In this document: positions 1 through 9,900 of the stretch, piece by piece | How positions within the stretch are numbered: the stretch's first letter is position 1 | How the letters are laid out: each line of letters begins with the position of its first letter | Source of the DNA: Varanus komodoensis | Lineage: Eukaryota; Chordata; Lepidosauria; Squamata; Varanidae | Assembly: GCF_004798865.1 (NCBI RefSeq) | Contig: NW_025336087.1 | Coordinates: 48,256,428 to 48,320,427 of the forward strand | DNA: 64,000 nt | Direction: 5' to 3' | The notes under the pieces: model-generated | What the model saw: the letters and a program-made list of their open reading frames with translations, nothing else | Databases searched by the model: none | What the model was told of the DNA's origin: nothing | Position numbers and translations under genes: made by a program

Positions 1-415
1 GATTTCTATACATTATCTTCATTGTTTTGGGCATCTTGCTGTGCACTTTTGCATAGCATATGTATTTTTGTGCGCGCCTTCCCGATGTATGTGCTTTTGT
101 GTACATTGTTTTGGATGGACATGCACAGCTTTAAAATTGGGAAAGTGCGTCTGGTCTGGTTCAGCAAGCGAAAATGTGGCCAATGCACATTACAAAAAAT
201 AGAGGAACTGAATTTCTTGCCCATCCCTAATTTACCATGCATGGCTTAACATTTATAAAATAGTGAATACATTATTGATGAGTCAAATGTAGCAGTAACC
301 ATTGAACTACATATTTGAGCCATCCAAGCTTTCCTGTTTCTGTACTCATTTTCCATGGGTCATAATAAGAAGAAATCAGATGTTCGATTGACCTTTTTAT
401 TTAAACGTCATTTTA
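1..415. other. Unassigned AT-rich DNA
   Basis: I see no exon or complete repeat here. Bases 20-240 contain T-rich text with several TTTTGTG/GTGCAC-like words and end near CCCATCCCTAA. A similar arrangement, ending CATCCCTAG, occurs at 28.9-29.2 kb. CATCCCTA is the inverse of TAGGGATG, a common start of squamate non-autonomous DNA repeats, so this may be an old copy of one. That is a guess from short motifs only. Confidence 0.3.
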
Positions 416-584
416 ATTGTTAATATTATTTGCTTATTTTATCTGGCCAGGGCGACTTATTTTGTATTGTTAATTTGTTGTAGGTGTTATATTTTAATTT
501 TATGTTGGGACCCGCCCCAAGGCTTCGGCGAATGGGGCGGCATAGAAATGTTTTAATAAATAAATAAAATAAATTAAATCATAA
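416..584 (+). repeat. L2-type LINE 3' end (UTR and tail)
   Basis: The stretch runs through a T-rich 3' UTR into a block reading CGCCCCAAGGCTTCGGCGAA, then GGGGCGGCATAGAAATG and a tail of AATAAATAAATAAA. The antisense copy at 22.49-22.56 kb has the same order of words (GCCCCAAGG, ATAGAAATGTTTTAA, then TAAATAAATAAA) and there follows an L2-type reverse transcriptase frame. That links this tail to the same subfamily. It is a strongly 5'-truncated insertion with no coding part left. Confidence 0.65.
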
Positions 585-914
585 GAAAGAGAATCTAAAG
601 TTTCCCAGAGGGAGGCAAGGTGAGAAGAAAACTGGCAACATAATCCAAGCAGCTGAAGGTCCTACTGTGGTTTAGCTCAATCAACAAAGGGGTCCCGAGA
701 CATGGCAGCAACTGGCAGCATTGGATCCGGGGCTGGTTTGTAGGCTAGGAATTTTGGACACCTACCAAGGATTCCAGCCTGAGCAGGGGCCCACAAATGA
801 CAACACTCTGGAGTTCCTCCTCCTTTTCACCTTTGGAACCTGCTTCTTTTCTCTGCTTCCCCACCCCCCAGGTTATGGATATGTGAGGAATTTTGCAGGT
901 GAATGGTAGCTATT
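585..914. other. Unassigned stretch
   Basis: I recognise no gene, repeat or RNA here. A 62-codon frame from 721 looks like chance. Confidence 0.3.
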
Positions 915-1305
915 TTGGAGGTGAATAGAGTAAGCCATATGAGGAGAGACTGAGGGAGTTGGGTCTTTTCAGCCATGAGAGGAGGAGATTCAGAGCGGAC
1001 CTGTTAGAAACATACAGGTATGTGAGGGGGTGCCAAGTGAGGGGGTGCCACCTTTTCTCCCCTGCAGTGGAGGGCAGGACGTGTTCCAATGGAGCAAAGC
1101 TCAGGGTACTTCCTGACAGTCGGAATCCCTAGGGTATGGAATGGGCTTCCACTGGAGGTGGTTCAAGCCCCATCGGAGAGGGTGTTCAAGGATAGGCTAG
1201 ACATGCATATGGTGGGCATGTCATGAGTGGAGCCATATGGAGCCGGGGGTCAGACAAGATGGCCCGGGAGGCTCATTCTGACTCAGTCTGTTTCTATGTT
1301 TCTAT
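915..1305 (+). repeat. CR1 LINE 3' end, subfamily A
   Basis: This is the C-terminal end of CR1 ORF2 plus the short 3' UTR. On the plus strand the text follows the familiar CR1 order: GAGAGACTGAGGGAGTTGGG, the GACCTGTTAGAAACATACAGG block (about 1000-1020), AAAGCTCAGGGTACTTCCTG, a stretch coding for RVWNGLPLEVV-like residues near 1130, and a final MHMVGMS-like end before TGA at about 1225. The UTR ends in CTGTTTCTATGTTTCTAT, the octamer-like tail of this subfamily. The copy at 58.9 kb (minus strand) has the same end. The frame is interrupted by indels around 1020-1060, where GTGAGGGGGTGCCA is duplicated, so this copy is older than the 58.9 kb one. Confidence 0.85.
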
Positions 1306-2324
1306 TGGAGTCCCAGGGCTCAGCTTCCCAGATTCTGGTCTGCTTTGATGCAGCTGTGAGCCTCAGTTCCTGCTGAGCATGCCCAGCATTTGTGCAGCAC
1401 TTGCCAGAATTTGAGCCTGAAGTGAATGCAAGCAGCATCTCTCGCCTCACGCTGCACACGACAGAAGGTTGCCAGCTGCACCACCTCCATTCCGCTCGGA
1501 CCTCCTCTTGGCCCACCTCACTTTCCAAAACAGGGCGAGCACGTGAGGATGCCCACAGATTCTGGAGGGAAGGATTATGTGATGCTACAGCACAACTGTA
1601 GTGCTTGCGTGTGGCCCAAATGATACTGCTGCTTCCTAGCTCTCTGTCTTTCAAGCTTTCAGTGATGAGAAAGAGGAGCAAAAAGCAGCTTGTGCACATG
1701 GGGTTAGAACACAGACGCCCTGGGCAGGGGAAGCAATTGAGAGTGTTTGCCCAACAGATAGTCCAAACCTGATTAGATCCCATTTCCATGTCATTCAGGT
1801 AGTGGTGGCTAGTCACTAGTAAACAGAAGGAAGAGAAACAACAGATTTTTCTTATTAAGGTACATCTCTGCAATGCTTGTGCTCTTTTCTTGCAGAAAAT
1901 TATTGTCTCTGCAGTCTCCTGAGTTTAATCATGTTTTGCATTGTAAGTTTTTACCTTGAATGTAGATGGCTGATCAGTATTGTTAATGTGGGAGTGTCCA
2001 AGGACATCCTACTGAGTTACTGCGTAGCTGAGTCAAGAGCTGAAAGCAGGATTTGTGCTTGTACTCAACCCCCATACAGAACCAGTTCAGTGGAGGGCTA
2101 CTGTGCGGCAGTTTGGGCAAGACCAAAAGAGGCATGGCTTTAAATCTGAGCCTAGCTGCTACTTTCTACATTTTTACTCAGAGTACATGCAGGGGCTCTT
2201 AAGCTCAAGGCTTAAGGGTTTTTCTGTCCCTCTGTACGAGGTCCCAATCCCGATCAGTCCCACTGTGTCTATTGCAGAGAACAAATGAAAAGAGACACAT
2301 CTGCCAGACACAGATGTCTGCTTC
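1306..2324. other. Unassigned stretch
   Basis: No repeat or gene recognised. The minus strand is open for 196 codons (1283-1873), but the product has no recognisable domain and its C-terminal end overlaps the CR1 tail, so I treat it as chance. Short overlapping frames on the plus strand at 1390-1620 argue the same way. Confidence 0.3.
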
Positions 2325-2405
2325 GTTTATTACTTTGATTTGTTTAATGCTGCTTATCAGTCTAAAAGTCTCCTAGAGTGGCTTGCATATATTCACTTAA
2401 ACAAG
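2325..2405 (-). repeat. Short LINE-type 3' tail, antisense
   Basis: The order TTTATTACTTTGATTTG, AATGCTGCTTATCAG, CTCCTAGAGTGGCTTGCATA resembles the antisense of the LINE 3' ends that read TAAGCCGCC...GGGATATAAATAAA, found often in squamates. The similarity is weak and the family cannot be named. Confidence 0.35.
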
Positions 2406-3357
2406 GGCTACAGTCTTCAAAGGCACAAGGAAAAAGGATTGAAAAGGGAAGAAAGAAAGACTATTCTTTCAGCAAGGTTGGTGGAGTGGCTCTTCTCTCC
2501 TTCTGTGCAGCCTGCTCTGACCCCTAGAGAGCTACTAGAACACTTTCAGATTCCATAGAACCAGCTTTGGCTTAGAGGAGTTGATTAGATGAGTCTGCCT
2601 CTTAACCAGACTGGAAGCCCCTCTGAGGACACTCAGCTTGTCTTAGGGAAAGGGTTGACCCCAACCACAGAGTATCACCATATCTATGTTTCTTGCAATT
2701 GGTCCCTGCCAAAACTCTGCTCACACACAAGGAAAGATTTCAAAAGACAGCTGTAGGTGTTGGGAAGTGCAGGCCCTGGGCTGGCCAAAATCCCCACTGG
2801 GAGCCATTTAATGCTGAGGTCCTCTTCATGGGCAAAGCTACTTATGGACTGTGCAATTTGAACAGACTCCCAGAGTTCTCTACTAGCTCCATGACCCCAT
2901 AAAGTCTGACAAATCGTATTTCTATCTTGAAAACAAATGATACATTTGCAAATATCATCCCTGCTTCCTAAGCTGTACTCATCAAAGTCTTGTCTCCAGG
3001 TAGTTTAATTAATTTCCTGTATGATCTTCATTGATTGCAAAATGTTAATCCTGCTCACTACAAAGCAATTCAGTCATTTTATAGCACATGAAAACAAGAA
3101 CCCCAAAGAGATTTTATGTTTCCAGCCATGCTATTTCCTCACAGTGCTCTAAAGTGATGTTTGTTGATGTTTATTTTGGAAAAAAAATAGCACAGTTTAC
3201 GGAGGTACTTTGCCAAATAAATACAGAAGTGCGTTGTAACTATTATGGATTTGATTGACAGAGTAAGGGTTGCCTTCCATTCCCTGGGTTGCACTCAGAT
3301 TTTATCATATGTGGAAAAGGCTATGGAAATCAATAGGACTTAAATTGACAATCTCCT
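2406..3357. other. Unassigned stretch
   Basis: No gene or repeat recognised. From about 2940 to 3250 the DNA is AT-rich and repeat-free, with words such as GTTTAATTAATT and TTGATTGCAAAATG, which would suit a regulatory block, but nothing in it is diagnostic. Confidence 0.3.

Positions 3358-3393
<36 letters not shown>
3358..3393. repeat. (ATC)n microsatellite
   Basis: Twelve uninterrupted ATC units. On the minus strand these are GAT units, and they lie at the 3' side of the 5S-derived SINE that begins near 3513, so the array probably grew from that element's tail. Confidence 0.95.
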
Positions 3394-3513
3394 TCTATAT
3401 GTCCCATAGCTAAAGCTCTTTAAGTCACCCATCCAGATTTCAACCAGGCCTGACCCTGCTTAGACTCCAAGATTAGGCAGGATCTCAGTCAGGCACTTAA
3501 GGCTATGTCTAGA
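3394..3513 (-). repeat. 5S rRNA-derived SINE (antisense copy)
   Basis: Bases 3426-3480 read CACCCATCCAGATTTCAACC, then AGGCCTGACCCTGCTTAGAC, TCCAAGATTAGGCAGGATCT. This is the reverse complement of the internal promoter half of vertebrate 5S rRNA (AGATCTCGTCTGATCTCGGAAGCTAAGCAGG... in that order), with several substitutions. GGCTATGTCTAGA near 3501-3513 matches the inverted 5' end of 5S. On the minus strand the 5S part is followed by a short unrelated tail (CTATGGGACATATAGAGATG) and then the (GAT)n array, as in a 5S-headed SINE. A functional 5S gene is unlikely because of the substitutions and the lack of a T-run terminator. A bare 5S pseudogene remains possible. Confidence 0.7.
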
Positions 3514-3737
3514 TTTGGATCTAACTACTAGTCTGGTATATTCATTCTATAGTGGGATGCATACTTGGATTTATTGAATGTTTGCCCTTCATGCCATAGG
3601 AAATGTAGCAAACCAAAGACAAGGTGTGTCAATGTATAACAATGGCTCAGGAAATGTACTCTTTTTCTCCGAGATGGGTCTTTAAATGTGAGGATCAATG
3701 CACTCTGCTAGCTTAGGATGGAGACAATGCAACCATG
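3394..3737. other. Unassigned flank between two SINEs
   Basis: Apart from the 5S-derived element, the interval 3514-3737 shows nothing I can name. Confidence 0.25.
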
Positions 3738-3860
3738 AAAAGGGCTGCAGCTCAGTGGTAGGGTACGCTCTTTGTATTTAGAAGTTTTCACGTTCATTCC
3801 CTGGCATCATTGGATGGGGCCCGGAAAATGCCCTGGCTGATATTCCTATGGAGAGGGAAA
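3738..3860 (+). repeat. tRNA-derived squamate SINE
   Basis: The head reads AAAGGGCTGCAGCTCAGTGG then TAGGGTACGCTCTTTGTATTT, a tRNA-like A box (GCAGCTCAGTGG) followed about 40 bases later by a B box (CACGTTCATTCCCTGGCATC). The body continues GGATGGGGCCCGGAAAATGC, like the GCTGGGAAAGACCCCTGCC block of this SINE family. Related copies lie at 13.8 kb (minus), 54.9 kb and 62.7 kb. It is not a tRNA gene, because the cloverleaf stems do not pair. The 3' half is short or decayed. Confidence 0.75.
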
Positions 3861-4001
3861 GAGAACAGTGCTGAATCACACTAAAACCTTACCAAAGCCA
3901 TTCTCTCCCCACAAGCCAACCATGTACCTCTAAGAAGCTCATAAGTGGGAGAAATTGACTGCCCCTGTATGGAGTTGAGACTGCTTTGGTTGCTCTAGTG
4001 C

Positions 4002-4312
4002 AGTGGTGGCGAACCTGTGGCACGTGTGCCACAGCAGGCATGCAGGGCCCTCTCTGTCGGCAAGCGAGCCAAGTCACCCCAGCATCGCCCCAGAAGCCAA
4101 GCATCGGATAACAGCGCATATAGGAGCCATGTGCATGCTCAGAAAGTAGTAGGGGTGCCAGGCAATGATGTCACAAGCCACAACTCATTAGCCACGACTC
4201 ATCCGAGCTTCCACATGGCTGGTCAGTGTGTTGCCAAGGATATATATATTTGCTTGGACTGGGTGTGAGTTGTTTTTTCTAAATAAAACCCTCAGTTTTT
4301 AGGTTTTATTGT
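4002..4312 (+). mobile_element. hAT (Charlie-like) DNA transposon fragment
   Basis: The left end CAGTGGTGGCGAACCTGTGG is a typical hAT-Charlie terminal inverted repeat, followed by the GGCACGTGTGCCAC block and GCCCTCTCTGTCGGCA common in squamate copies. Near the other end ACCCTCAGTTTTTAGGTTTT resembles the subterminal region of the same family. No matching right terminal repeat (GGTTCGCCACCACTG) follows. The similarity stops near 4312, where an L2-like duplicated block starts. It carries no transposase and is therefore a truncated non-autonomous copy. The candidate 8-bp target duplication on the left (CTCTAGTG, 3994-4001) cannot be tested without the right end. Confidence 0.65.
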
Positions 4313-4567
4313 GTTTAGAATGGGCAGAAATGATGAGCTGGGCAGAAAAAGCTACTCAAGGAAGGCCTTTTCAAAATCATCCTCTTTTCACTGGAACTTT
4401 AGCCCTGTATTAGGGTTAGGGGTGTGCACCAGGATAGGGTTAGGGTTAGAAAAACGAGGTGCCCTGGCATGCTTTTGATGGCTGGAATGTGTTTAGAATG
4501 GGCAGAAATGATGAGCAGTGCAGAAAAAGCTACTCAAGGAAGTCTTTTTCAAAACTGTCCTCTTCTC
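4311..4567. repeat. 78-bp direct duplication with TTAGGG motifs between
   Basis: Bases 4311-4388 and 4489-4567 are two copies of the same block, starting GTGTTTAGAATGGGCAGAAA and ending near CCTCTTTT/CCTCTTCT, with only a handful of differences. The second copy runs straight on into the L2 element. The spacer (4389-4488) contains TTAGGGTTAGGGG at 4410-4422 and TAGGGTTAGGGTTAG at 4435-4449. The first could also be the TAGGGGTGTGCAC head of a common squamate DNA repeat. The order suggests a local duplication inside L2-associated sequence with a small insertion in between. Confidence 0.8.
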
Positions 4568-5545
4568 AATGCTGTTTAACATCTACATGTTGCTGATGAT
4601 ACCCAGTTCTACTTCTCTTTACTATCATAGCATCTCCGACTGCCTGAGGCTGGGAAAGGGCTGGATGAGGAAAAACAAATTGCAGTTAAATTCAGACAAA
4701 AGGGAGATGCTTGCTGTTAAGGGTCCGAATCCAGGATTAGAGGTGTGTCAACCAGTTCTAGATGGGGTCATACTCCCCCTGAAAGACCATGTTCACAGTT
4801 TGGGGTAGTGTTTGACCCAACGCTTCAGATGTCAACTCAGATAGAAGCCTTGGTCAAGAGTGTCTGTTATCAGCTTTGACTGATTCGTCAACTGCACCCC
4901 TTTCTGGAGGACAATGACTTGAAACAGTAGTGCATTCATGGATAACTTCTAGGGTCAGTTTCTGCCATGTGCTCTACAGAGGACTATCCTTGGGCCTACA
5001 TGGGGAACTGCAACTAATACAAAATATGGCAGCCAGGCTGGTCTCTGGGACATCTGGGACATCATGGAGAGACCACATACCACCCATTTTAAAGTCTTTG
5101 CATTGCCTGCCAATATGCTTCCAGATATGGCACAAGGTGTTCGTCATTATCTTTAAAGTCCTTCGCAGCCTGGGTCCAAACTACCTTCAGCAGCACTTTT
5201 GCCCTTACATTCTGTCTTGTCAGCTAAGGGTCTCTGAGAATAATCTCCCGAAGTTTGCTTCTGTAAGATTAATGTCAACTACCCAGAAGATGTTCTCAGT
5301 GGTTGCCCCTAAACTGTGGAATGGCCTGCAGGGAGAGATGTGTCTGATATCCCAGATGTCCACCTTCAGAAGGGAGTTAAAAGCAAACTAGTTCTGACAG
5401 GCCTTCTCAAATTAGTCCGCAGATCAGCTTTAATGAATACATTGTTTTTTAGTCAAAATTTAAACATGGTTGGTTTTAATTCCTTGCAAACTGCCCAGAG
5501 ACTGTGGGAATGGGGTGGTATATAAAAACTAAATTAATTAAATAA
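4489..5545 (+). mobile_element. L2-clade LINE, 5'-truncated, with 3' end
   Basis: The plus strand codes, in pieces, for the second half of an L2 reverse transcriptase ORF. MLFNIYMLLMIPSSTSLYY (from 4570) matches the LFNIYM...DDTQLY region with the catalytic YADD lost. GWMRKNKLQLNSDKREML (4660-4720) is the WMRANKLKLNPDKTE motif. ELQLIQNMAARLVSG near 5005-5045 is LQLVQNAAARLLTG, and HIPPILKSLHCLPI near 5075-5115 is HITPVLKSLHWLPV. The C-terminus SVVAPKLWNGLQGE (5297-5338) matches AFSVVAPKLWNSLP. The frame has at least two breaks, between 4808 and 4930 and after 5391. The 3' end (GGGAATGGGGTGGTATATAA, then AAATTAATTAAATAAA) closes the element. Its tail differs from the 22.5 kb copy, so it is a separate subfamily. 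Confidence 0.88.
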
Positions 5546-5810
5546 AAAAACTAAGCCACAGAAGATAAATGTAGCTTGCAACCAAGCTAACCCTGGCCAC
5601 TGGGGCATTCGGGTTATGTTGCAGGTGCCATTTGCTTGGATTTCTTCGAAGGCATTTTGGGAGTGCAATGGGAGTGTTGGGGCCACAACGGGGGTGATCT
5701 TCCCTCCCCTGGGGAAGTAGCACTGGCATGCTGAGTGCATCTTCATAAACTAATCTTTATTTATTGATTGATTAACCAATTTCTCAACCAATTATTCAAG
5801 CAATTCCTTA
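5546..5810. other. Unassigned stretch
   Basis: Nothing recognised except a TTTATTTATTGATTGATTAA run at 5757-5776 that may be an antisense LINE tail. Confidence 0.25.
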
Positions 5811-5956
5811 GGCACAGTCCTATGTATGTCTAGACAAAAAAGTCGTACAACTTCCAGCATTCCCTAGTAACCGTGTTAGCTGGGAAATGCTGGGATCTGT
5901 AGGGTTATTTTATTTTATTTTATTATTTTGGTCTAAGCATGGATAGAATCGCACCC
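5811..5956. mobile_element. Palindromic MITE-like element
   Basis: The left arm GGCACAGTCCTATGTATGTC TAGAC...AAAGTCGTACAACTTCCAGC (in two stretches, 5811-5860) is mirrored by the right arm ATGCTGGGATCTGTAGGG and CTAAGCATGGATAGAATCGC (5887-5952). The arms pair over most of their length as a long hairpin centred near 5875. The right arm is interrupted by a TTTTA/TTTTATTA expansion at about 5905-5930. It has no coding capacity. Short palindromic elements with an ACAACTTCCAGCATTCCC core are widespread in squamates. I cannot name the superfamily and no target duplication is obvious. Confidence 0.6.
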
Positions 5957-6160
5957 TTCCCAACTTTTCATGACCATTGGTCTCAGTGTGGCTTACCAAC
6001 CAAAATGGTAACAATAAAGTTATAAAAGCACCTTAAATAGTTTTAAAGCAACCTAGTTAAAATGCAGTTCCAGGTATTTCACAGCAGCACTTCCTATACA
6101 GTGTTTCAATTAAAGAGATAGAGAGAACGGTTATGAACAAATGCATTTTTAAGCGTGGCT
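5957..6160 (-). repeat. Probable L2-type 3' UTR, antisense
   Basis: The text CAGTGTGGCTTACCAACCAA, then AACAATAAAGTTATAAAAGC and TAAAATGCAGTTCC, parallels the antisense 3' UTRs seen at 22.55-22.70 kb and 27.66-27.80 kb (GGCTCAC/GGCTTAC followed by AAAA-rich ACAATTAAAATA). No coding remnant is left. The assignment rests on word order only. Confidence 0.4.
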
Positions 6161-7829
6161 CTGCAACAGCTGTGTAGCCCTTGCTACAGCTTTCCTAATC
6201 TTGCTTTGTAGTCTTTTCTTAATTTAAGAAGTGTCTCTTTTCTATTGAGTCTCCAGCCTCTCCTTTTAGAGGCAAGGTTCTTTCATTGCAGCTCAAACAC
6301 AATCTTCTAAATATGAACTATACTTTTCTTTTGTCTTGTAGCATCCATCAAGAATTTAGAAATGTATTTCAAATGTTCTCTCTTGTATTCTTCCCTTCTT
6401 TCTCTCAACCCCCTCCACAATCAAGTACAGAGGAATCTTCGAACACAATTGAACCAAGCACTTGCCTTTGTTCAATCGTGTTTTTAAATAACAGTTAAAC
6501 CACCCACCACAGAAAAGGATGACTTATGCCCTATTGAGTATCTGCAGTATCAATTGACCCCTTTTGTCTAACAAATTTATCTCTTTCTCCTGGTTTGCTG
6601 GAACCAGTTTCCTAGGAGCTGGAGCAAGACTTGCAAGTTTCCACAGAGAACAAGCTTCAGAATGGTGGGCTACCAATGTCATAATGTGTATTTCAAAGGG
6701 AATCTCCAAGGGAATTTTTCCCTCCACCTACAACAGAAGTCCTCAGAAGTACAAGTGAAGCATAAGCACTTGTGCCATACCAAGACCACTGATTTATTTC
6801 ATCTGAAGAAGACCTGAGACTGCGGAAAGTCCTCAACTGTTCTCCAAGTGGCCCTTGAGGCCAGGAAAGCCCTACCATCACACCTCCACCTCCACCACCA
6901 AAACTGAGCATCTCACCCTACTTCACATCAATGCAAAAGTGCATGAAATTAAAAATGGAATCAGGAAGGGGAATCCTTAAGTGCTGAACACCTTTTCAGT
7001 GGATACTCATGCCAGATGGTGGAGAAAGGATAAAACAAAGCAGGCGACCTGCTTGTACCATGACTTTCATTCCAGAACCAAGAATATGTTCCCGTGCAGA
7101 AGCAAAGGCTGGATAAAAGCATCACAGCATAGTCCACATGCCACTTGTGGGGCTCTGTTCTCCTAAATATTCTTGAAATTACACTACTGAAGGCCAGTCC
7201 GTTGGCCTGAGAGCAAAATGATTAGCAAAGTGATTGGTTTCCAATACCAAAATAGGTGCATGTCTGAAGACTCTAGAATATTATGGGAACTAGAACTGTG
7301 GGACAAATCTCTTGCACATTTGTTTGTTGCAAGAGATTTGTGGGGGGTTTGCCACTCTCATCCAATTGGATAGAAAAGAATTTTTTAAATAAATTTGAAG
7401 AAGTAATTTCAGAGAAATTCTCATGGGTTGGGTTCTTTCTCGGTTTATGAGTGGCTGAGAAGTATGTGTGAGCTGTCCGTCTTTCATTGTACAATCATCT
7501 TTCCAGCAGCTTATAGTTTCCTTTGCTTCTCACACTTCAGGAGAAGACAGCATGAAGTAGTTTCTCCCATAGGGCTTTTTTCAGAGAGGAAAGTTCAGGC
7601 AGCCTAAGGCTTGGCTTGCAACAGTCCTTCTGGACTTGGGCTCTCTTCCGTTTATCAGTCTTCTTCTCAGCCCCTACTTCAGAAGCAAGCCAATCTGAGA
7701 GGAGGTCCGTGAATGCGTGTGGAATTCCTGTTGTGCAACTCATTCCGCAGCAAGTGTGGCACAAAGCATGGAAAAGGATGCCACCTGCACAGCACTCACA
7801 TAAGCGTAGAAGAATATTTTAAAAAGCAA
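6161..7829. other. Unassigned stretch
   Basis: No exon, RNA gene or repeat family recognised. The frames here are 60-75 codons, overlap on both strands and have no domain. A proline-like CACCTCCACCTCCACCACCA run at 6881-6900 is simple sequence. Confidence 0.3.
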
Positions 7830-8062
7830 GTCAGAAGGGATCTCCAAGGCCATCTAGTCTGACCCCCCAGCTCCAGCTGGGCCTGTTCATATAATCCCCA
7901 ATATGTGGCTGTCCGATCTTTCCTGGAACACCCTCAATGATGGGGCCTCAATCATCTCCCGTGCAAGCCCACTCCATATCCCAGGGGTCCTAACTGATAG
8001 GAAGTACTTCCTGAAATCCAACCTGAAGCTTGATTCCTGGTGGGTGCCCTCAGTGCAATTGG
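7830..8062 (-). repeat. CR1 LINE 3' end, subfamily A (antisense)
   Basis: The plus strand reads AGGGATCTCCAAGGCCATCT, AGTCTGACCCCCCAGCTCCA, and later GGGGTCCTAACTGATAGGAA, GTACTTCCTGAAATCCAACC. This is the inverse of the CR1 3' end, with the last ORF2 residues and the UTR, and it follows the 58.9 kb copy base by base in many stretches. It is diverged and its frame is broken. Only about 230 bp remain. Confidence 0.8.
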
Positions 8063-9499
8063 TACTACCTTAGACATCGGGCCATGAGAAAGCTGGCTGG
8101 AGTCTGGGGAACCGAACCAAACTGAAGGAACCTGACAGATTCCTCACACATGCCTGCTGCAGACCAGTGGAGTGATGTGAGATAGAAGAAAGCACACAGG
8201 CTTGGCCACCTCTCAATGATTAGGTAAGGTCAAAGACAGCCCCAAAAGAAATTCAAAATTAATTAGAAAATGGGATTGGGATTACTCCATTGGTCTGTTG
8301 AAATGAGTCCAAAAATGTTCTTTAGTGAACATTTACATCATCTTAAGCATATACATAGTTACAGAATTTATAAGAAACTGTACTCAAGAACACTATTATA
8401 TAACATAAAGAAATTCTGACTAACTCCTGTTAGTACTTTTGAGTCAGGCAAAATAATACTTTCTGTGATAACCTTGAGAGATACAATTGAGAACCAACCT
8501 TCTAGCGCACTTATCCAAGTATAACAGTTTGTTGGAGGATTTTTGAACTTTTTCAATTGCAATATAATGGAATTATGTTCCATAATTTGGCCAGACAGTC
8601 AGCAGTACTTCAGACAGCAAAGGGGTAATCATGACAACATCCACCTATTTCAGAGTTTTTAAAAATGTAGTCAGTTTATGACTTTAGAAAATTATAATGT
8701 GCTATTTATGCATTTTCACAATTTATTTGTCACATAAAAAATTAACAACCATTGCTGTGTCTGACTATTGGCCTTGACTGCATTATGAGTCATAAGATCA
8801 CTACAATTTTTCATTTTATGGAATACTTGAAAATAATTGCTTTCATAAAGTATCTTATATTTAAAGATGTATGTAAATCTATAGGAATGGTATGTGCACA
8901 AAATCTAAGCTGATTGGACACGTTGACTCAGAATTTTGCACAGGAAAGAGGTAAGGCATGCGGCTCATAAATAAACACTTGGGGTGGATTTAGCATGTTG
9001 AGGGTGTCTCAAGAGCTTCACATAGAGAGACCTTGTTCCTACATAACAATAACCTACAATATGAATTCAGTATGGATTACTAAAACCTGAGCTGTGAGTG
9101 AACCTGGAACTATAGATTTACAATGGTTATTTAACCACAAAAAAATTGGGAAATAACCTTTGCTTTGCTGCTGAGGTACTAACTCTAGGCTGTTTTAACT
9201 ATGAGTTGCCAAGCTCAGAGTCATGTGAACCATGGATTGTTTCAACAGGGAAGAGGCAAGAGTGATCAATTAGTCCAGATCCTCTTTAGGACTATACCAC
9301 CACAAAGACATTTGGGATGCAAGCAGGGAACAGGCAGAATAGGAGGGAACCCAGGAGCTGAAAAATGTCAGTGATACAGCAAGCAAGATGCAACCAATCA
9401 GATCGTATGCAAAAAGGTCTGCGAGAGTAATAGCAAAGTTGCCCTGGAGCTGAAAAACCAGGAGAACTCTGGGAAGCCAGAACCACAAAATCCCCATCT
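8063..9499. other. Unassigned stretch
   Basis: Bases 8300-9200 are AT-rich and show no repeat family that I know. The possible frames are short and overlap on both strands. Nothing supports a gene. Confidence 0.3.
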
Positions 9500-9900
9500 C
9501 TGGCTGACATCCCCTACCCTCAGAAGACAGCCTCAGAGACATCCAGGGGGTGTCCAAACTGTGTGGCAAGTTCATTTGGAAGAAGGCAGTCCTTCAGGTA
9601 CCCAGGCCCCAAGTTGCAAAGCACTTCAGCATTCACTTTGGGTTCAGTTGTTAGAGAAATGGCAAGACATGCTCCCATCTGCAACATCAGCAACCAAGCT
9701 GCTGTGTTTTGGGATAACATTTCTGAGAAGTGCTCAAAGGTAGCTCTGGATAGTCCCCATTTCAGTAGTCTGCTCTGGAGATTACCAGAGCCTAGAGAGT
9801 TGTACTCAGGTGCTCTCTATCCAGGAAGGATCACCAATTTCAACTGGTGGCTCCCTTCAGAAGTGCACAAGCAAAGACTGAAAATTAAGGTTGTTGTCCC
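9500..9900 (-). repeat. L2-clade LINE fragment, antisense
   Basis: On the minus strand the residues LCNLGPGYLKDCLLPNELAT (coded at about 9565-9625) match the GLGPGYLKECLCPY motif of the L2 copy at 22.9 kb. On the plus strand GTCCTTCAGGTACCCAGGCC and AGTAGTCTGCTCTGGAGATT parallel the antisense L2 blocks TTAGATACCCAGGTCCCAAG and AGAAGTCTAATCGGGAAGTT. The frame is broken and the 3' UTR is missing or unrecognisable, so this is an old fragment. Confidence 0.7.

Noticed and set aside
1283-1873. 196-codon minus-strand open frame
   Set aside because: Runs into the CR1 3' tail, has no domain and is opposed by plus-strand frames.
3412-3513. Functional 5S rRNA gene
   Set aside because: Several substitutions in the internal promoter region, and SINE-like tail with a microsatellite instead of a terminator.
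3738-3860. Functional tRNA gene
   Set aside because: A and B boxes are present but the stems do not pair and the body continues as a SINE.
4410-4449. True interstitial telomere array
   Set aside because: Only two short clusters with two or three units each. One overlaps TAGGGGTGTGCAC, a common repeat head.
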